Under the pieces are notes generated by a model, which did no database searches, was not told the origin of the DNA, and worked only from the letters and a program-made list of their open reading frames with translations. A DNA stretch of 64,000 bases from MnTg04 sp964568075. GTDB taxonomy: Bacteria > Pseudomonadota > Gammaproteobacteria > Steroidobacterales > MnTg04. Position 1 is the stretch's first letter, and each line of letters opens with the position of its first letter. Location of the stretch: positions 1 to 64,000 of the forward strand of contig CAZMOM010000001.1 of the NCBI GenBank assembly GCA_964568075.1, given 5' to 3'. A program made the translations under genes and the position numbers. Of this stretch, positions 52,782 through 61,969 are shown one piece after another.

Positions 52782-54149
52782 CTATTTGTCGGCGGTCTGA
52801 CTGAAATCCTTATCCGTAAAAAGCCGCTGCATATTCGGATCGGCCAGGCGATTGGTCAGCGCTCTTATTTTGCCAACCAGGACGGCGCGTGTCGCCCGCA
52901 AATCATCGATTTCGCTTCCCAGGCGAGTCAATCTGAGTACGGACAACATCGAGCCCATCAGGCCCACCTCCGCCTCTATCAAACGTACGGAGGCAAAAGA
53001 ACTGAACAGCAGCGCAATTACCGCAATGAATGCCCACCAGAATCCAAAATTGACGCCAACCACTATCGCGATGACCATATACAAGATCGGCAACAACAGA
53101 ATCGTCGAAAATACTTTCAGCGTTGCGATATCGTCCATTTCATAGCTGAAGCGTTCACCGACCGTTGCCGCTATCCAGCCGACCGGCAGGTGCAAAAGAG
53201 CGCCGGGTATCGCGAGAGGTAATAAAGCGAGCATAGTCAGACTACGAAGCATTACTTTGCGAAATGCACGACCCAGCGTCACCGGTTGACGCAATTGAAA
53301 GTCCTTAAGATCGAGCATATCCAGCCGCGCCTGGTAGTTTTCCAGCTCGTCGCGAAATGCCTGTAGTTCCGGATCCTCTTTCGCCTGCAGATACCCATCC
53401 ACGAAGCGACGGCTCAACTCGACATACTCGCCCGGGCGAAGGTCTGCTGACGCCGGCTTGTACAAACGTCTGGCCGTTTGTATGAAACGCAAGGTACGCC
53501 AGTCCGGTGCATTGAGGGTAACGCTGGTCAACGCCGCAGCGAGGTGCTCGGTCAATTTTCTGACCGTTCCCTGTTCGTCCTGCTGATAATCCTTCACCCA
53601 TTGATCATCGATGACGATCGGCGCACCAAACTCGATCAGCACCTGGCTCCTGAAGCGGTGGCGGTTAATATAATTCAGTCCGCAGGGAATAATCTTGACA
53701 TTTGCTTTGCCGCGGGCAGTCACGGAAAGCGCTATGCGTGCCGTGCCGGTTTTCAGCTTGACCAGTTGTGACTCGGCATGGCTGATACCTTCCGGAAATA
53801 TGCCCATGCAATTGCCGGACTCGATAACCTCGTAAAGCTTTTCGAAAGCCTGCTGATTATCGACCTCGCCATCATGCTCCTCGCGACGGTAAACAGGTAC
53901 GGCACCGATCGCATTCAGCGCTGGCGCAAGCAGCCGGTATTCCCAGAGCTTGGCATTTGCCATGAAGTGCAACGGCCACCGGCCGCACTTCGCGATCAGC
54001 AGGAAGCCGTCCATCAGGGCATTTGGGTGGTTGCCGGCGAAAATGACCGGCCCATCCGCGGGTACGTTCTCGATTCCGACCACGTCGATTCGGCGGAAGA
54101 AAGTATTCGCGATGATATGAATCAGCGAGATGACCATACGATGGAACAT
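52782..54149 (-). CDS. PlsC-family glycerol/acylglycerol-phosphate acyltransferase
   Basis: The 455-residue protein has the acyltransferase block NHPNALMDG (about 40-48; the His-Asp pair is of the H-x5-D form seen in this subfamily), then PVYRREE and FPEGISH with the second catalytic block. The C-terminal 200 residues hold two to three membrane helices (about 330-400). It should transfer acyl chains to a phosphate-bearing glycerol in the inner membrane. It lies 57 bases after typA on the same strand. Confidence 0.88.
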   Translation of the reverse strand: MFHRMVISLIHIIANTFFRRIDVVGIENVPADGPVIFAGNHPNALMDGFLLIAKCGRWPLHFMANAKLWEYRLLAPALNAIGAVPVYRREEHDGEVDNQQAFEKLYEVIESGNCMGIFPEGISHAESQLVKLKTGTARIALSVTARGKANVKIIPCGLNYINRHRFRSQVLIEFGAPIVIDDQWVKDYQQDEQGTVRKLTEHLAAALTSVTLNAPDWRTLRFIQTARRLYKPASADLRPGEYVELSRRFVDGYLQAKEDPELQAFRDELENYQARLDMLDLKDFQLRQPVTLGRAFRKVMLRSLTMLALLPLAIPGALLHLPVGWIAATVGERFSYEMDDIATLKVFSTILLLPILYMVIAIVVGVNFGFWWAFIAVIALLFSSFASVRLIEAEVGLMGSMLSVLRLTRLGSEIDDLRATRAVLVGKIRALTNRLADPNMQRLFTDKDFSQTADK

Positions 54150-54206
54150 CAGTACGCTCTGCTACAACTTAGAATCAACTCACTTTGCGATTTCGCCTCG
54201 TTGCTG

Positions 54207-56042
54207 TCAAATTTGCTTAGGTGCCGGTGTTCTTGACGCGCGCTTGCGATCAGACTCTTTCAATAATTTTTTTCGCGGCCGTATATTCGCTGGTGTAACT
54301 TCGAGTAGTTCATCATCATCGATAAACTCCAGTGCCTGCTCCAGTGAGTAACGAATCCGCGGCGTAAGCACGATATTCTCGTCGCTTCCGGCCGCACGGA
54401 TGTTGGTTAATTGCTTGGCCTTGGTCGGGTTTACAACCAGGTCGTTGCCGCGACTGTGAATGCCGACGATCATGCCTTCGTAAACTGCGGTGCCGTGGCC
54501 TATGAACAGGCTCCCGCGTTCCTGAAGATTGAACAGCGAATAGGCCAGCGCCTTGCCGGCGACCATTGAGACCAACACGCCATTGTTGCGTTGCCCGACC
54601 GTGCCCGGCACCTGCCGATCATACTTGTCGAACACGTGATAGATCAGCCCCGTTCCCGATGTCGCGGTCAAATATTCAGTCCGGAAGCCGATCAGCCCGC
54701 GCGTCGGAATGCGGTAATCGAGCCGCACGCGCCCTTTGCCGTCCGGGTTCATGCCGAGGAGCTCACCCTTGCGATCTGCAAGGCGGGTCATGACAGCGCC
54801 CTGGTACGCCTCTGCAAAGTCAACGATAAGATTTTCCCAAGGCTCCAGTCTGACACCGTCTTTTTCGTGAACGATAACCTCCGGTCTCGACACCGCCAGT
54901 TCATAGCCTTCTCTGCGCATGGTTTCAATAAGCACCGACAAATGCAGTTCGCCGCGTCCGGACACCCGAAACTTGTCCGGATCGTCGGTTTCCTCCACGC
55001 GCAACGCCACGTTGTGTTTGAGTTCCTGGTCGAGCCGCTCCCCGATCTGCCGGCTGGTTAGAAATTTGCCGTCCTGTCCCGAAAACGGCGACTTGTTGAC
55101 CTGGAACATCATGCTGATGGTCGGCTCGTCGACCGCCAGTGCGGGGAGCGGATCGGGATGATCCACTGCGCACAAGGTATCGGAGATATTGAGTTGCTCG
55201 ATGCCGCTAAAGACTACGATGTTGCCGGCATCCGCACGTTGAATTTTCTCCCTCTCGAGACCGTGGAAGGCATGCAGTTCGAGAATCCGGGCCTTGCGAA
55301 CGGACCCATCGGTAGCCACTACGCAAACAGTGGAATTGGCCTGAACACTGCCCCGTTGCACCCGCCCGATGCCCAGAACGCCCACATAGGAGTCATGATC
55401 GAGGCTGGAAACCTGAAGCTGCAGTGGACCATCGCGGTCTACCTGTGGCGGAGATACGTGTTCGACAATCGCTGCAAACAACGGCGTCATGTCTCCCTGG
55501 CGATCCGCTGAATCCAGTGACGCGTAACCGTTGAGGGCGGACACGTAAATGACCGGAAAATCGAGTTGCTCGTCGGTCGCATCGAGGCGATCGAACAGAT
55601 CGAAAGTCTGATCCAGCACCCAGTCTGGCCGTGCGCCGTCGCGGTCGATCTTGTTGATGACCACAATGGGTTTAAGGCCACTGGCAAAAGCCTTTTGCGT
55701 GACGAAGCGCGTTTGGGGCATCGGCCCTTCAACGGCATCGACGAGCAACAATACGCTGTCCACCATCGATAAGACGCGTTCCACTTCGCCGCCAAAATCC
55801 GCGTGTCCCGGAGTGTCGACGATGTTGATCAGGTAGTCGTTCCAGCGAATCGAAGTATTCTTCGCCAGAATCGTAATGCCGCGTTCACGTTCAAGGTCGC
55901 TTGAATCCATTACCCGGTTGGGCACGGCTGCGCGCGGCCCCAGGGTGCCGGACTGTTGCAACAGCTGATCGACCAGCGTGGTTTTGCCATGGTCGACATG
56001 CGCGATGATGGCGATATTCCTGAGATGTGCGAGATTCGACAT
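54207..56042 (-). CDS. typA: Translational GTPase TypA/BipA
   Basis: The 611-residue ribosome-associated GTPase begins MSNLAHLRNIAIIAHVDHGKTT, with the P-loop AHVDHGKT (about 14-21), switch I ERGITI, DTPGHADF, and NKIDRDGARP for guanine specificity. The EF-G-like domains III-V and the TypA-specific C-terminal domain follow (VVNPTKAKQLTNIRAAG). It is needed for ribosome assembly and growth in cold or stress. Confidence 0.97.
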   Translation of the reverse strand: MSNLAHLRNIAIIAHVDHGKTTLVDQLLQQSGTLGPRAAVPNRVMDSSDLERERGITILAKNTSIRWNDYLINIVDTPGHADFGGEVERVLSMVDSVLLLVDAVEGPMPQTRFVTQKAFASGLKPIVVINKIDRDGARPDWVLDQTFDLFDRLDATDEQLDFPVIYVSALNGYASLDSADRQGDMTPLFAAIVEHVSPPQVDRDGPLQLQVSSLDHDSYVGVLGIGRVQRGSVQANSTVCVVATDGSVRKARILELHAFHGLEREKIQRADAGNIVVFSGIEQLNISDTLCAVDHPDPLPALAVDEPTISMMFQVNKSPFSGQDGKFLTSRQIGERLDQELKHNVALRVEETDDPDKFRVSGRGELHLSVLIETMRREGYELAVSRPEVIVHEKDGVRLEPWENLIVDFAEAYQGAVMTRLADRKGELLGMNPDGKGRVRLDYRIPTRGLIGFRTEYLTATSGTGLIYHVFDKYDRQVPGTVGQRNNGVLVSMVAGKALAYSLFNLQERGSLFIGHGTAVYEGMIVGIHSRGNDLVVNPTKAKQLTNIRAAGSDENIVLTPRIRYSLEQALEFIDDDELLEVTPANIRPRKKLLKESDRKRASRTPAPKQI

Positions 56043-56140
56043 GGATGCGGAGGTGGGGCGGAAAAGGCGCCGAGTATAGAGAGCGCTCCGGTGAATTGAT
56101 ATGGTGTTTTCGAGTTATGCGACGGGCCAAAGAAATCAGG

Positions 56141-56186
56141 TGGGGACAGACCACGGTTTTCAGCTAAAAACCGCGGTGTGTCCCTC
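56141..56186. repeat. Imperfect inverted repeat of the GGGGACAGA family
   Basis: TGGGGACAGACCACGGTTTT and the following AAAAACCGCGGTGTGTCCCT form an imperfect hairpin with a short AGCT centre. The ends resemble those of the elements at 33330 and 58656. It lies between typA and the DUF1538 genes. Confidence 0.6.
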
Positions 56187-56353
56187 TTTGCGATCGCCTC
56201 CCGGATCGGATCAGCGTAACAATCCGGGGACAAATTAGTGATATGGTCACAACAGTTCGATTTTGGCGTCGAGCCAACCACTTAAGAGTCTGGATAAGGT
56301 GTTTTCTTGGTTAATAACCTTATAAAACAAGTGTTTGCACAGGTCCGACCAGG

Positions 56354-57097
56354 TTGAGAGACTCCCTGATCGCTCTTGCCAGGGATGCGTTTTCCAGCCT
56401 GCGTGATCTCCTGCCGATAGTCTTCGTAATCACCATATTTCAGGTCTTCGTGTTCCACGCACCCGCCTCGGGCCTGCTGTCGCTGGCTGCCGGCGGCTTC
56501 CTGGTCGTTGCAGGTCTCACCTTCTTCATATTCGGGCTGCGGCTCGCCTTGTTTCCGATTGGAGAAGAGCTCGCCCATGCACTGGCGAAAAAAGGCAGCG
56601 TGTCCTGGCTGGTCCTGTTTGCCTTTGTCCTCGGTTTTGGCACGACCATTGCCGAACCGGCGCTGATCGCAGTTGCCGCAGAAGCGGCGGAAGTCGCAGC
56701 GGGAGCGGGAGCGATCGCGTCGTCTGCCGAATCGCTGAATAACTACGCGCTGGAGTTGCGGATGACGGTGGCGCTGGCCGTTGGTGTCGCCCTGGTCGTG
56801 GGCGTTATCCGAATACTGGCCAACTGGTCATTGCCGATCATGATTATCGGCGGATACATTCTCGTCGTCCTGATCACGACGATTGCGCCCAAAGATATAG
56901 TCGGCGTCGCCTACGACTCCGGTGGCGTGACGACGTCCACGGTAACGGTGCCGCTGGTCACGGCGCTCGGGGTCGGCCTCGCGAGTTCACTTAAAGGTCG
57001 CAATCCGATGACCGATGGATTTGGCCTGATTGCGTTCGCCTCCCTGACGCCGATTTTGTTTGTGCTTGTCTTCGGAATAATCGTGCAATGGAACTGA
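56354..57097 (+). CDS. DUF1538 membrane protein, first copy
   Basis: The 247-residue protein begins at a TTG (56354); no better start is seen. It has six to seven membrane helices and the family motifs GFGTTIAEPALIAVA (about 93-107) and GVAYDSGGVTTSTVTVPLVTA. It overlaps the second DUF1538 gene by 10 bases. The family is uncharacterised; the paired half-size subunits with re-entrant-looking GG/ST-rich motifs suggest a transporter built from two related halves. The PII and CBS genes that follow point to control by nucleotides and possibly nitrogen or carbon state. Confidence 0.8.
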   Translation: MRDSLIALARDAFSSLRDLLPIVFVITIFQVFVFHAPASGLLSLAAGGFLVVAGLTFFIFGLRLALFPIGEELAHALAKKGSVSWLVLFAFVLGFGTTIAEPALIAVAAEAAEVAAGAGAIASSAESLNNYALELRMTVALAVGVALVVGVIRILANWSLPIMIIGGYILVVLITTIAPKDIVGVAYDSGGVTTSTVTVPLVTALGVGLASSLKGRNPMTDGFGLIAFASLTPILFVLVFGIIVQWN

Positions 57098-57906
57098 TCG
57101 TCTCCAGCATTGAGTTCATCGCCGATAGTGCAGTGGATGTGCTGCCGATCGTTGTATTCCTGTTTGCTTTTCATTGGCTGGTCATCGACGGGCCGATGCC
57201 GAACCGGAAACAGATTGTGGTCGGTTTTATTTTTGTCGTTGTCGGGCTCGGTCTGTTTCTGGTCGGATTGGAGAAAACGCTGTTTCCACTGGGCCGCCTG
57301 ATGGCACAACAACTGACGGACCCCGAGTTCCTGCAAGAGGTCGCAGGAGGAGGGGCGTCGGCCCTCGTCTGGCAGGACTATTACTGGGTCTATCTGTTCG
57401 CGCTCGCCATTGGATTCAGCACGACACTTGCGGAACCGGCTTTGATTGCCGTTTCGATGAAAGCGAATACCGTGTCAGGCGGCGCTATCGGCGTCTGGGG
57501 CCTGCGGGTCGCCGTGGCAATCGGTGCCGGCGTCGGGGTGAGCCTCGGCTGTTTTCGAATCATTACGGGATTGCCATTGCATTACTTTATCGCCGCGGCA
57601 TACCTGGTGGTCATTGTACAAACAGCGATGGCGCCGAAAATGATTGTGCCACTGGCGTATGATTCCGGTGGTGTCACGACATCTACGGTAACGGTTCCCA
57701 TCGTTACAGCACTCGGGCTTGGGCTCGCCGAGGCGGTTCCGGGGCGCAGCCCGATGCTGGACGGATTCGGCCTGGTGGCTTTTGCGGCCCTGTTTCCGAT
57801 AATCTCGGTCCTCGCATATGGCCAGCTGGCAGTTTTGAAAAATCGCGTCTCGAAATCCGATCCGGATGAACGAGACCCAGAACAGGAAAATAACCATGCA
57901 CTTTAA
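57088..57906 (+). CDS. DUF1538 membrane protein, second copy
   Basis: The 272-residue paralogue of the preceding gene has the same core motifs: IGFSTTLAEPALIAVSMKA and PLAYDSGGVTTSTVTVPIVTA. It has an N-terminal extension with a membrane helix and a charged C-terminal tail (KSDPDERDPEQENNH) that would face the cytoplasm and could contact the PII protein. Its end overlaps the start of the PII gene by 11 bases. Confidence 0.8.
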   Translation: MELIVSSIEFIADSAVDVLPIVVFLFAFHWLVIDGPMPNRKQIVVGFIFVVVGLGLFLVGLEKTLFPLGRLMAQQLTDPEFLQEVAGGGASALVWQDYYWVYLFALAIGFSTTLAEPALIAVSMKANTVSGGAIGVWGLRVAVAIGAGVGVSLGCFRIITGLPLHYFIAAAYLVVIVQTAMAPKMIVPLAYDSGGVTTSTVTVPIVTALGLGLAEAVPGRSPMLDGFGLVAFAALFPIISVLAYGQLAVLKNRVSKSDPDERDPEQENNHAL

Positions 57907-58246
57907 ACTTATCGTTGCCTTCGTTGAAGACAAAAAAACGGATGACATCATGGAAGCTGCGCGTGAAGCGGGTGCAACAGGATGCACGGTCATTACCAAC
58001 GCCCGCGGGGAAGGTATCGAGGAGAAAAAGACGTTTTTCGGCCTGACCCTGGCAACTCAACGTGACGTTGTGCTACTGCTGGTCGAAGAGCATCTGAGTC
58101 GGGATATTTTGGAACGCATCGGAGAAGTCGGTGAATTCGATGCGAAACCGGGCACCGGCATCGCCGTTCTCATCGATGTCGAAGATGCGGTCGGCGTGAT
58201 GCATCAGGCGGAAGAACTCGGGGAAATTGTGGAGGAAAACCTATGA
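57896..58246 (+). CDS. PII-family (GlnB-like) signalling protein
   Basis: The 116-residue protein starts at the ATG at 57896 after AGGA. It has the ferredoxin-like PII fold with the B-loop signature KPGTGIAVLIDV (about 84-95). The T-loop region (GEGIEEKKTFFGLTLATQRD) differs from GlnB and lacks its uridylylation Tyr51 context, so it is a PII-like regulator of a membrane partner, not a classical nitrogen PII. The position between DUF1538 and CBS genes supports this. Its stop overlaps the CBS gene (ATGA). Confidence 0.87.
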   Translation: MHFKLIVAFVEDKKTDDIMEAAREAGATGCTVITNARGEGIEEKKTFFGLTLATQRDVVLLLVEEHLSRDILERIGEVGEFDAKPGTGIAVLIDVEDAVGVMHQAEELGEIVEENL

Positions 58247-58654
58247 CCACTCAAAACTGGGGCCCCGTACGAGACTGCATGCGTACGGATGTGACGGAAG
58301 TTGACGGCCGGCTCGATGTTCTCTCCGCACTGANNNNNNNNNNTAATGAAAAAAGTCAGTGCGACCAGCCTGATCGTCAAGCGTCGGGATGAGAACGATG
58401 AGTACGGGTTACTCCTGTTCTCTGATGTAGCCAAAAAGGTTATCGCGAAAAATCGTGCGCCGGAACGCGTGAATGTCTACGAAATAATGGCCAAACCAGT
58501 GCTGACCGTGCGGCCGGACATGGATATCCGCTATTGCGCGCGATTGTTCGATAATTTCGGCATCAGCCATGCCCCAGTCGTCGAAAATGACAAGATCGTC
58601 GGCATCGTTAGCTACTATCTGCTGGTGCTTCAGGGCTTGCCCGATCTCGACTGA
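58243..58654 (+). CDS. CBS-domain pair protein, interrupted by a 10-N gap
   Basis: The ATG at 58243 overlaps the PII stop. The frame reads TTQNWGPVRDCMRTDVTEVDGRLDVLSAL to the gap at 58334. It resumes as KKVSATSLIVKRRDENDEYG and then EIMAKPVLTVRPDMDIRYCARLFDNFGISHAPVVENDKIVGIVSY. This is a two-CBS (Bateman) module of about 135 residues that should bind adenine nucleotides. The gap breaks the frame only on paper. It closes the DUF1538-DUF1538-PII-CBS operon. Confidence 0.85.
58334..58343. other. Assembly gap (10 N) in the CBS gene
   Basis: Ten N interrupt a gene that is otherwise continuous in sense, with CACTGA before and TAATGA after. It looks like a join of contig ends, not a real lesion. 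Confidence 0.9.
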
Positions 58655-58655
58655 T

Positions 58656-58746
58656 AAAAAGGGGACAGTTTTATTTTTTTGCAGACCGTTAACGTCAAAG
58701 CTGTAATTCATTACGAATGAAGAAAATAGATCTGTCCCCTCTTTCT
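58656..58746. repeat. Imperfect inverted repeat with GGGGACAG ends
   Basis: AAAAAGGGGACAGTTTTATT at the left and its imperfect complement (ATAGATCTGTCCCCTCTTTC) at the right enclose about 35 bases. It begins directly after the CBS stop codon. It has the same ends and length (about 91 bases) as the element at 33330-33420. Confidence 0.75.
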
Positions 58747-58789
58747 ATTGGTCTACCCAGCCGGCCAGACGACGCCAATTTAGCTGTGT

Positions 58790-60052
58790 TTATTCCGGGC
58801 TTGTCCAATCCCCTCTGTCCGGGGGAAGAACGTCGACGACAAAGGGCAACCACGGCTCCCGAGTCCCGAACTCGTCCCAGAATATTCTTGGATGATGCAT
58901 GTAGTAGACCGATTCGGCGATCACTTCGTCCGTGTCGATTCTGATCACCTGCCGTTTCGTCATTTCCAGCGGATAAAGCCCGAATACAGCCGGGACCGTG
59001 GTTTCCCGACTACGCAATGCATACGCGCTAATCGGTTCGCCTGTGGCCCGCACGGCCAGGCAATGGTCATCGTCCAGTTCATCCCGGTCTTTGGATCCCC
59101 AGAATATTTGGTTCATGCTGGGATCGATGATCGGATTGCAGTTAGGATCGTCTTTGGTCGCCACATAATAGTGTTGGTAGCCTTTCCCCAGCGAATACAA
59201 AAACATTCTGGGATTCGTGACGAAATATTCCTGATACGCATACTTGCCATCCAGAAACCAGGTCATGCAATCCATTCCACAGTTGCTACTACGCTGGTGG
59301 TCGAGAGGCCGCTTTATGAGCAACCCCGGCACCGCCACTCGCTCATGGATTTGAATCCCGCCATACCGCAGATCGTGATATCGGAATACGCCATAACCGA
59401 CCGCCACGTCGGCCAGAGGTGGCAGTATGATGAATACGATAAGAACAATGAGGGAGATTTTGAATCTCGGCAGCAAGACCGAGGACAAGCGTGCGCCGCT
59501 TTCTGTAGACGGACTGCCAAAATGAATCGCAGCACAGACCAGGGAATGCCAAAGAGCATAGGCAATCAAAATCTGCGGCCAATCTGCGTCCTCAGACCAA
59601 TGGAAAATCAGGCCCCCCAGAACGCTCGCCAGAAGCCCAAGCAACAGATAAACCAGCGACCAGCGCAGTGGGATAATCAGCTTGGCGGCAAGCAGTATGA
59701 TGACGGCTCCGACCAGGCTCGCCGCGACCCAGGCGTCCCACCCCACGGATCCGTGTGGTCCGAACATTCCGAAAGAAATATCCGCAAACTCAATAGCCGT
59801 CTGATTCGCACACCAATAACTGAGCACGCTGGCTCCGATCAGTGCAACGCCGCGAAGATAGAAGCTTCGATCGCGGTCAAGATAAGGCCAAAGTACAGCG
59901 ACGGCGAAGAGAGCGCCGGGCAGGCCAAACCCAAACAGCCATTCGAGCCACTCGTTCGACGCTGTCAGCCGGTCATACACTTGAACAGACAATGGAACCA
60001 GGGCGCCTGACGCCGCTGCCAGCACCAGCTTCGTTCTGAACTTCGTTATCAC
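58790..60052 (-). CDS. Uncharacterised membrane protein
   Basis: The 420-residue protein has about seven membrane helices in its first 235 residues (for example FGLPGALFAVAVLWPYL and VVAASLVGAVIILLAA-like segments). An extracytoplasmic C-terminal domain of about 185 residues contains Cys-rich SSNCGMDCMTWFLDG and DDDHCLAV. No family is recognised; the cysteines could form disulfides in the periplasm. It is a lone gene convergent with the CBS gene. Confidence 0.7.
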   Translation of the reverse strand: MITKFRTKLVLAAASGALVPLSVQVYDRLTASNEWLEWLFGFGLPGALFAVAVLWPYLDRDRSFYLRGVALIGASVLSYWCANQTAIEFADISFGMFGPHGSVGWDAWVAASLVGAVIILLAAKLIIPLRWSLVYLLLGLLASVLGGLIFHWSEDADWPQILIAYALWHSLVCAAIHFGSPSTESGARLSSVLLPRFKISLIVLIVFIILPPLADVAVGYGVFRYHDLRYGGIQIHERVAVPGLLIKRPLDHQRSSNCGMDCMTWFLDGKYAYQEYFVTNPRMFLYSLGKGYQHYYVATKDDPNCNPIIDPSMNQIFWGSKDRDELDDDHCLAVRATGEPISAYALRSRETTVPAVFGLYPLEMTKRQVIRIDTDEVIAESVYYMHHPRIFWDEFGTREPWLPFVVDVLPPDRGDWTSPE

Positions 60053-60502
60053 GCCGGCACCTCGCTTTTTTCAGTTCGTCCTGACCGGTCCGGACCTACG
60101 GCATACAGACAATCCGCTGCAGTGGGCAAATATGAGGTTTGTCCCCATTTGCTGAAATTATAGTTCAGTCATCGTATCCCGGCCTGAGCTTTCATCGCAT
60201 CGCGAGCCGTGGGATCTCGCCAGGGATGATCGCGAAAACGGAATTAACGCCCGGTCATGATGCGGCAGCTGCCCGGGGACACATGAGCGACAATTCAGGT
60301 GAGTCGGGAGCGATGTGAAATAAACCCTTTCATTTACAGGGACTTCTGTTATAGTCCGCCGCGTTCTGGCGCACATCGGTCTGCGCCATACGCTCCAACC
60401 CAGCAATACCGCGGGTAACGGAGCCATCTAATCTTTTCCAGCCTGGACCGAATCACGCGGCCTGTCCGCCATCGTGTCAGGCGATCCTGGAGTACCAACA
60501 CA
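60053..60502. other. Intergenic region with the rhlE promoter and long leader
   Basis: No gene is seen in 450 bases. A promoter-like pair lies at 60328-60355. A leader of about 140 bases then precedes the rhlE start, as is common for cold-responsive helicase genes. A short GTTTGTCCCC string near 60135 recalls the GGGGACA-type elements. Confidence 0.5.
60328..60355 (+). promoter_or_regulatory. Probable sigma-70 promoter of rhlE
   Basis: TTTCAT (60328-60333) and TATAGT (60350-60355) are 16 bases apart, and the -10 box is preceded by an extended TGT. The start of transcription would be near 60362. Confidence 0.45.
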
Positions 60503-61783
60503 ATGTTATTTAACCAACTCGGCCTGTCGGCCGAATTGCTGCGTGCGATCGAAGAACAAGGTTACCGTGAGGCAACCCCGATCCAGCAGCAGGCTATACC
60601 CCTCATCCTCGTGGGCCGGGATGTCCTGGCTGGCGCCCAAACCGGCACCGGCAAGACTGCCGGCTTCACCTTGCCACTGTTGCAACGGCTGCAGAGTTCG
60701 CCAACCGGCACGCGGCGCGTGCGGGTCCTGATTCTCACGCCGACGCGTGAGCTCGCCGCGCAGGTCGGCGAGAGCGTGCGCGATTACGGCCGCCACCTGC
60801 CGTTCAGGTCAACGGTGATCTTTGGCGGCGTCAGCATCAATACACAAATTTTTAAACTACGAAACGGCACTGATATCATAGTCGCCACCCCCGGTCGTCT
60901 GCTCGATCACCTGCAGCGGGGTACGGTCGATCTCGGTGGAGTCGAGATACTCGTCCTGGACGAAGCTGATCGAATGCTCGACATGGGCTTCATCCGCGAC
61001 ATGCGCAAGATCTTCGCTGTATTGCCGAAACAACGCCAGAACCTGCTGTTTTCGGCGACGTGTTCGAACGAGATCAGGCGGCTCGCGTCTGACTTGTTGA
61101 ACGCGCCGACCGAGATTCAGGTCACGCCGCGCAATACGACCGTCGACCTGGTCACGCAAATCGTGTATCCGGTCGATCGGAGCCGAAAGCGCGAGCTGCT
61201 GTCGCATCGTATCGGTCAGGAGAATTGGCGACAGGTGCTGGTATTTACCCGCACCAAGCACGGCGCCAACCGCCTTGCTGAACAACTGACTCGCGACGGC
61301 CTGAAGGCCGTGGCGATCCATGGCAACAAGTCTCAGGGTGCGCGAACAAAAGCGCTCGCGGATTTCAAGGCCGGGCTGGTTCGGATACTGGTTGCGACCG
61401 ACATCGCCGCGCGCGGTCTCGACATCGAGCGGCTGCCGCACGTCGTCAACTATGAGTTACCGAACGTTCCGGAGGATTATGTACATCGAATCGGACGTAC
61501 GGCTCGAGCCGGTCAGGATGGCCATGCCATATCACTGGTCTGCGTGGATGAGCATAAGCTGCTGAGTGATATCGAGCGTTTGCTGAAATGCAAGATTGAA
61601 AGGCAGATCATCTCCGGCTATGAGCCCGATCCGAGCATCATGGCGGAGCCGATCCGGCAAGGGCGTACTCAGCGGCTGGCTGGCCGAGGTACTGGCTCGC
61701 GCAAGAAATTCAGATCCGGCGCGCCGCATGCTCATGGCGGACATCGTCACCGTGCATCCAGCCGCCAGCGACGCGCGGAATAA
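60503..61783 (+). CDS. rhlE: DEAD-box ATP-dependent RNA helicase RhlE
   Basis: The 426-residue helicase has every family motif in order: Q motif (TPIQQQAIP), AQTGTGKT (46-53), PTRELAAQV, TPGRLLD, DEAD (about 154-157), SAT, TDIAARGLDI and HRIGRTARAG. The basic tail (RTQRLAGRGTGSRKKFRSG) is typical of RhlE. It unwinds short RNA duplexes in ribosome maturation and RNA decay. A promoter and a long leader lie upstream. Confidence 0.93.
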   Translation: MLFNQLGLSAELLRAIEEQGYREATPIQQQAIPLILVGRDVLAGAQTGTGKTAGFTLPLLQRLQSSPTGTRRVRVLILTPTRELAAQVGESVRDYGRHLPFRSTVIFGGVSINTQIFKLRNGTDIIVATPGRLLDHLQRGTVDLGGVEILVLDEADRMLDMGFIRDMRKIFAVLPKQRQNLLFSATCSNEIRRLASDLLNAPTEIQVTPRNTTVDLVTQIVYPVDRSRKRELLSHRIGQENWRQVLVFTRTKHGANRLAEQLTRDGLKAVAIHGNKSQGARTKALADFKAGLVRILVATDIAARGLDIERLPHVVNYELPNVPEDYVHRIGRTARAGQDGHAISLVCVDEHKLLSDIERLLKCKIERQIISGYEPDPSIMAEPIRQGRTQRLAGRGTGSRKKFRSGAPHAHGGHRHRASSRQRRAE

Positions 61784-61969
61784 TTCGGAGGGAACAGACC
61801 GCAGATTCTCGTTGAATCCGTGGTTTGTTGCTTTGTATTTCTGGCGGCGGCGGGGCCCCGGGGGTATCATCGCCCGCCTTTACCGGAAAAACTTCGGGCT
61901 TGGGGTCACACCAGCCAACAGGGGAATACCGGTGCGCTATTAGTCGTTTTTCGTTGTCGAAGGAAAGTA

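Noticed and set aside
58892..60010. A 372-codon plus-strand frame opposite the membrane protein at 58790-60052
   Set aside because: Composition is shadow-like (many Arg, Gln, His), with no domain or ribosome site. The minus-strand frame has clear membrane helices.
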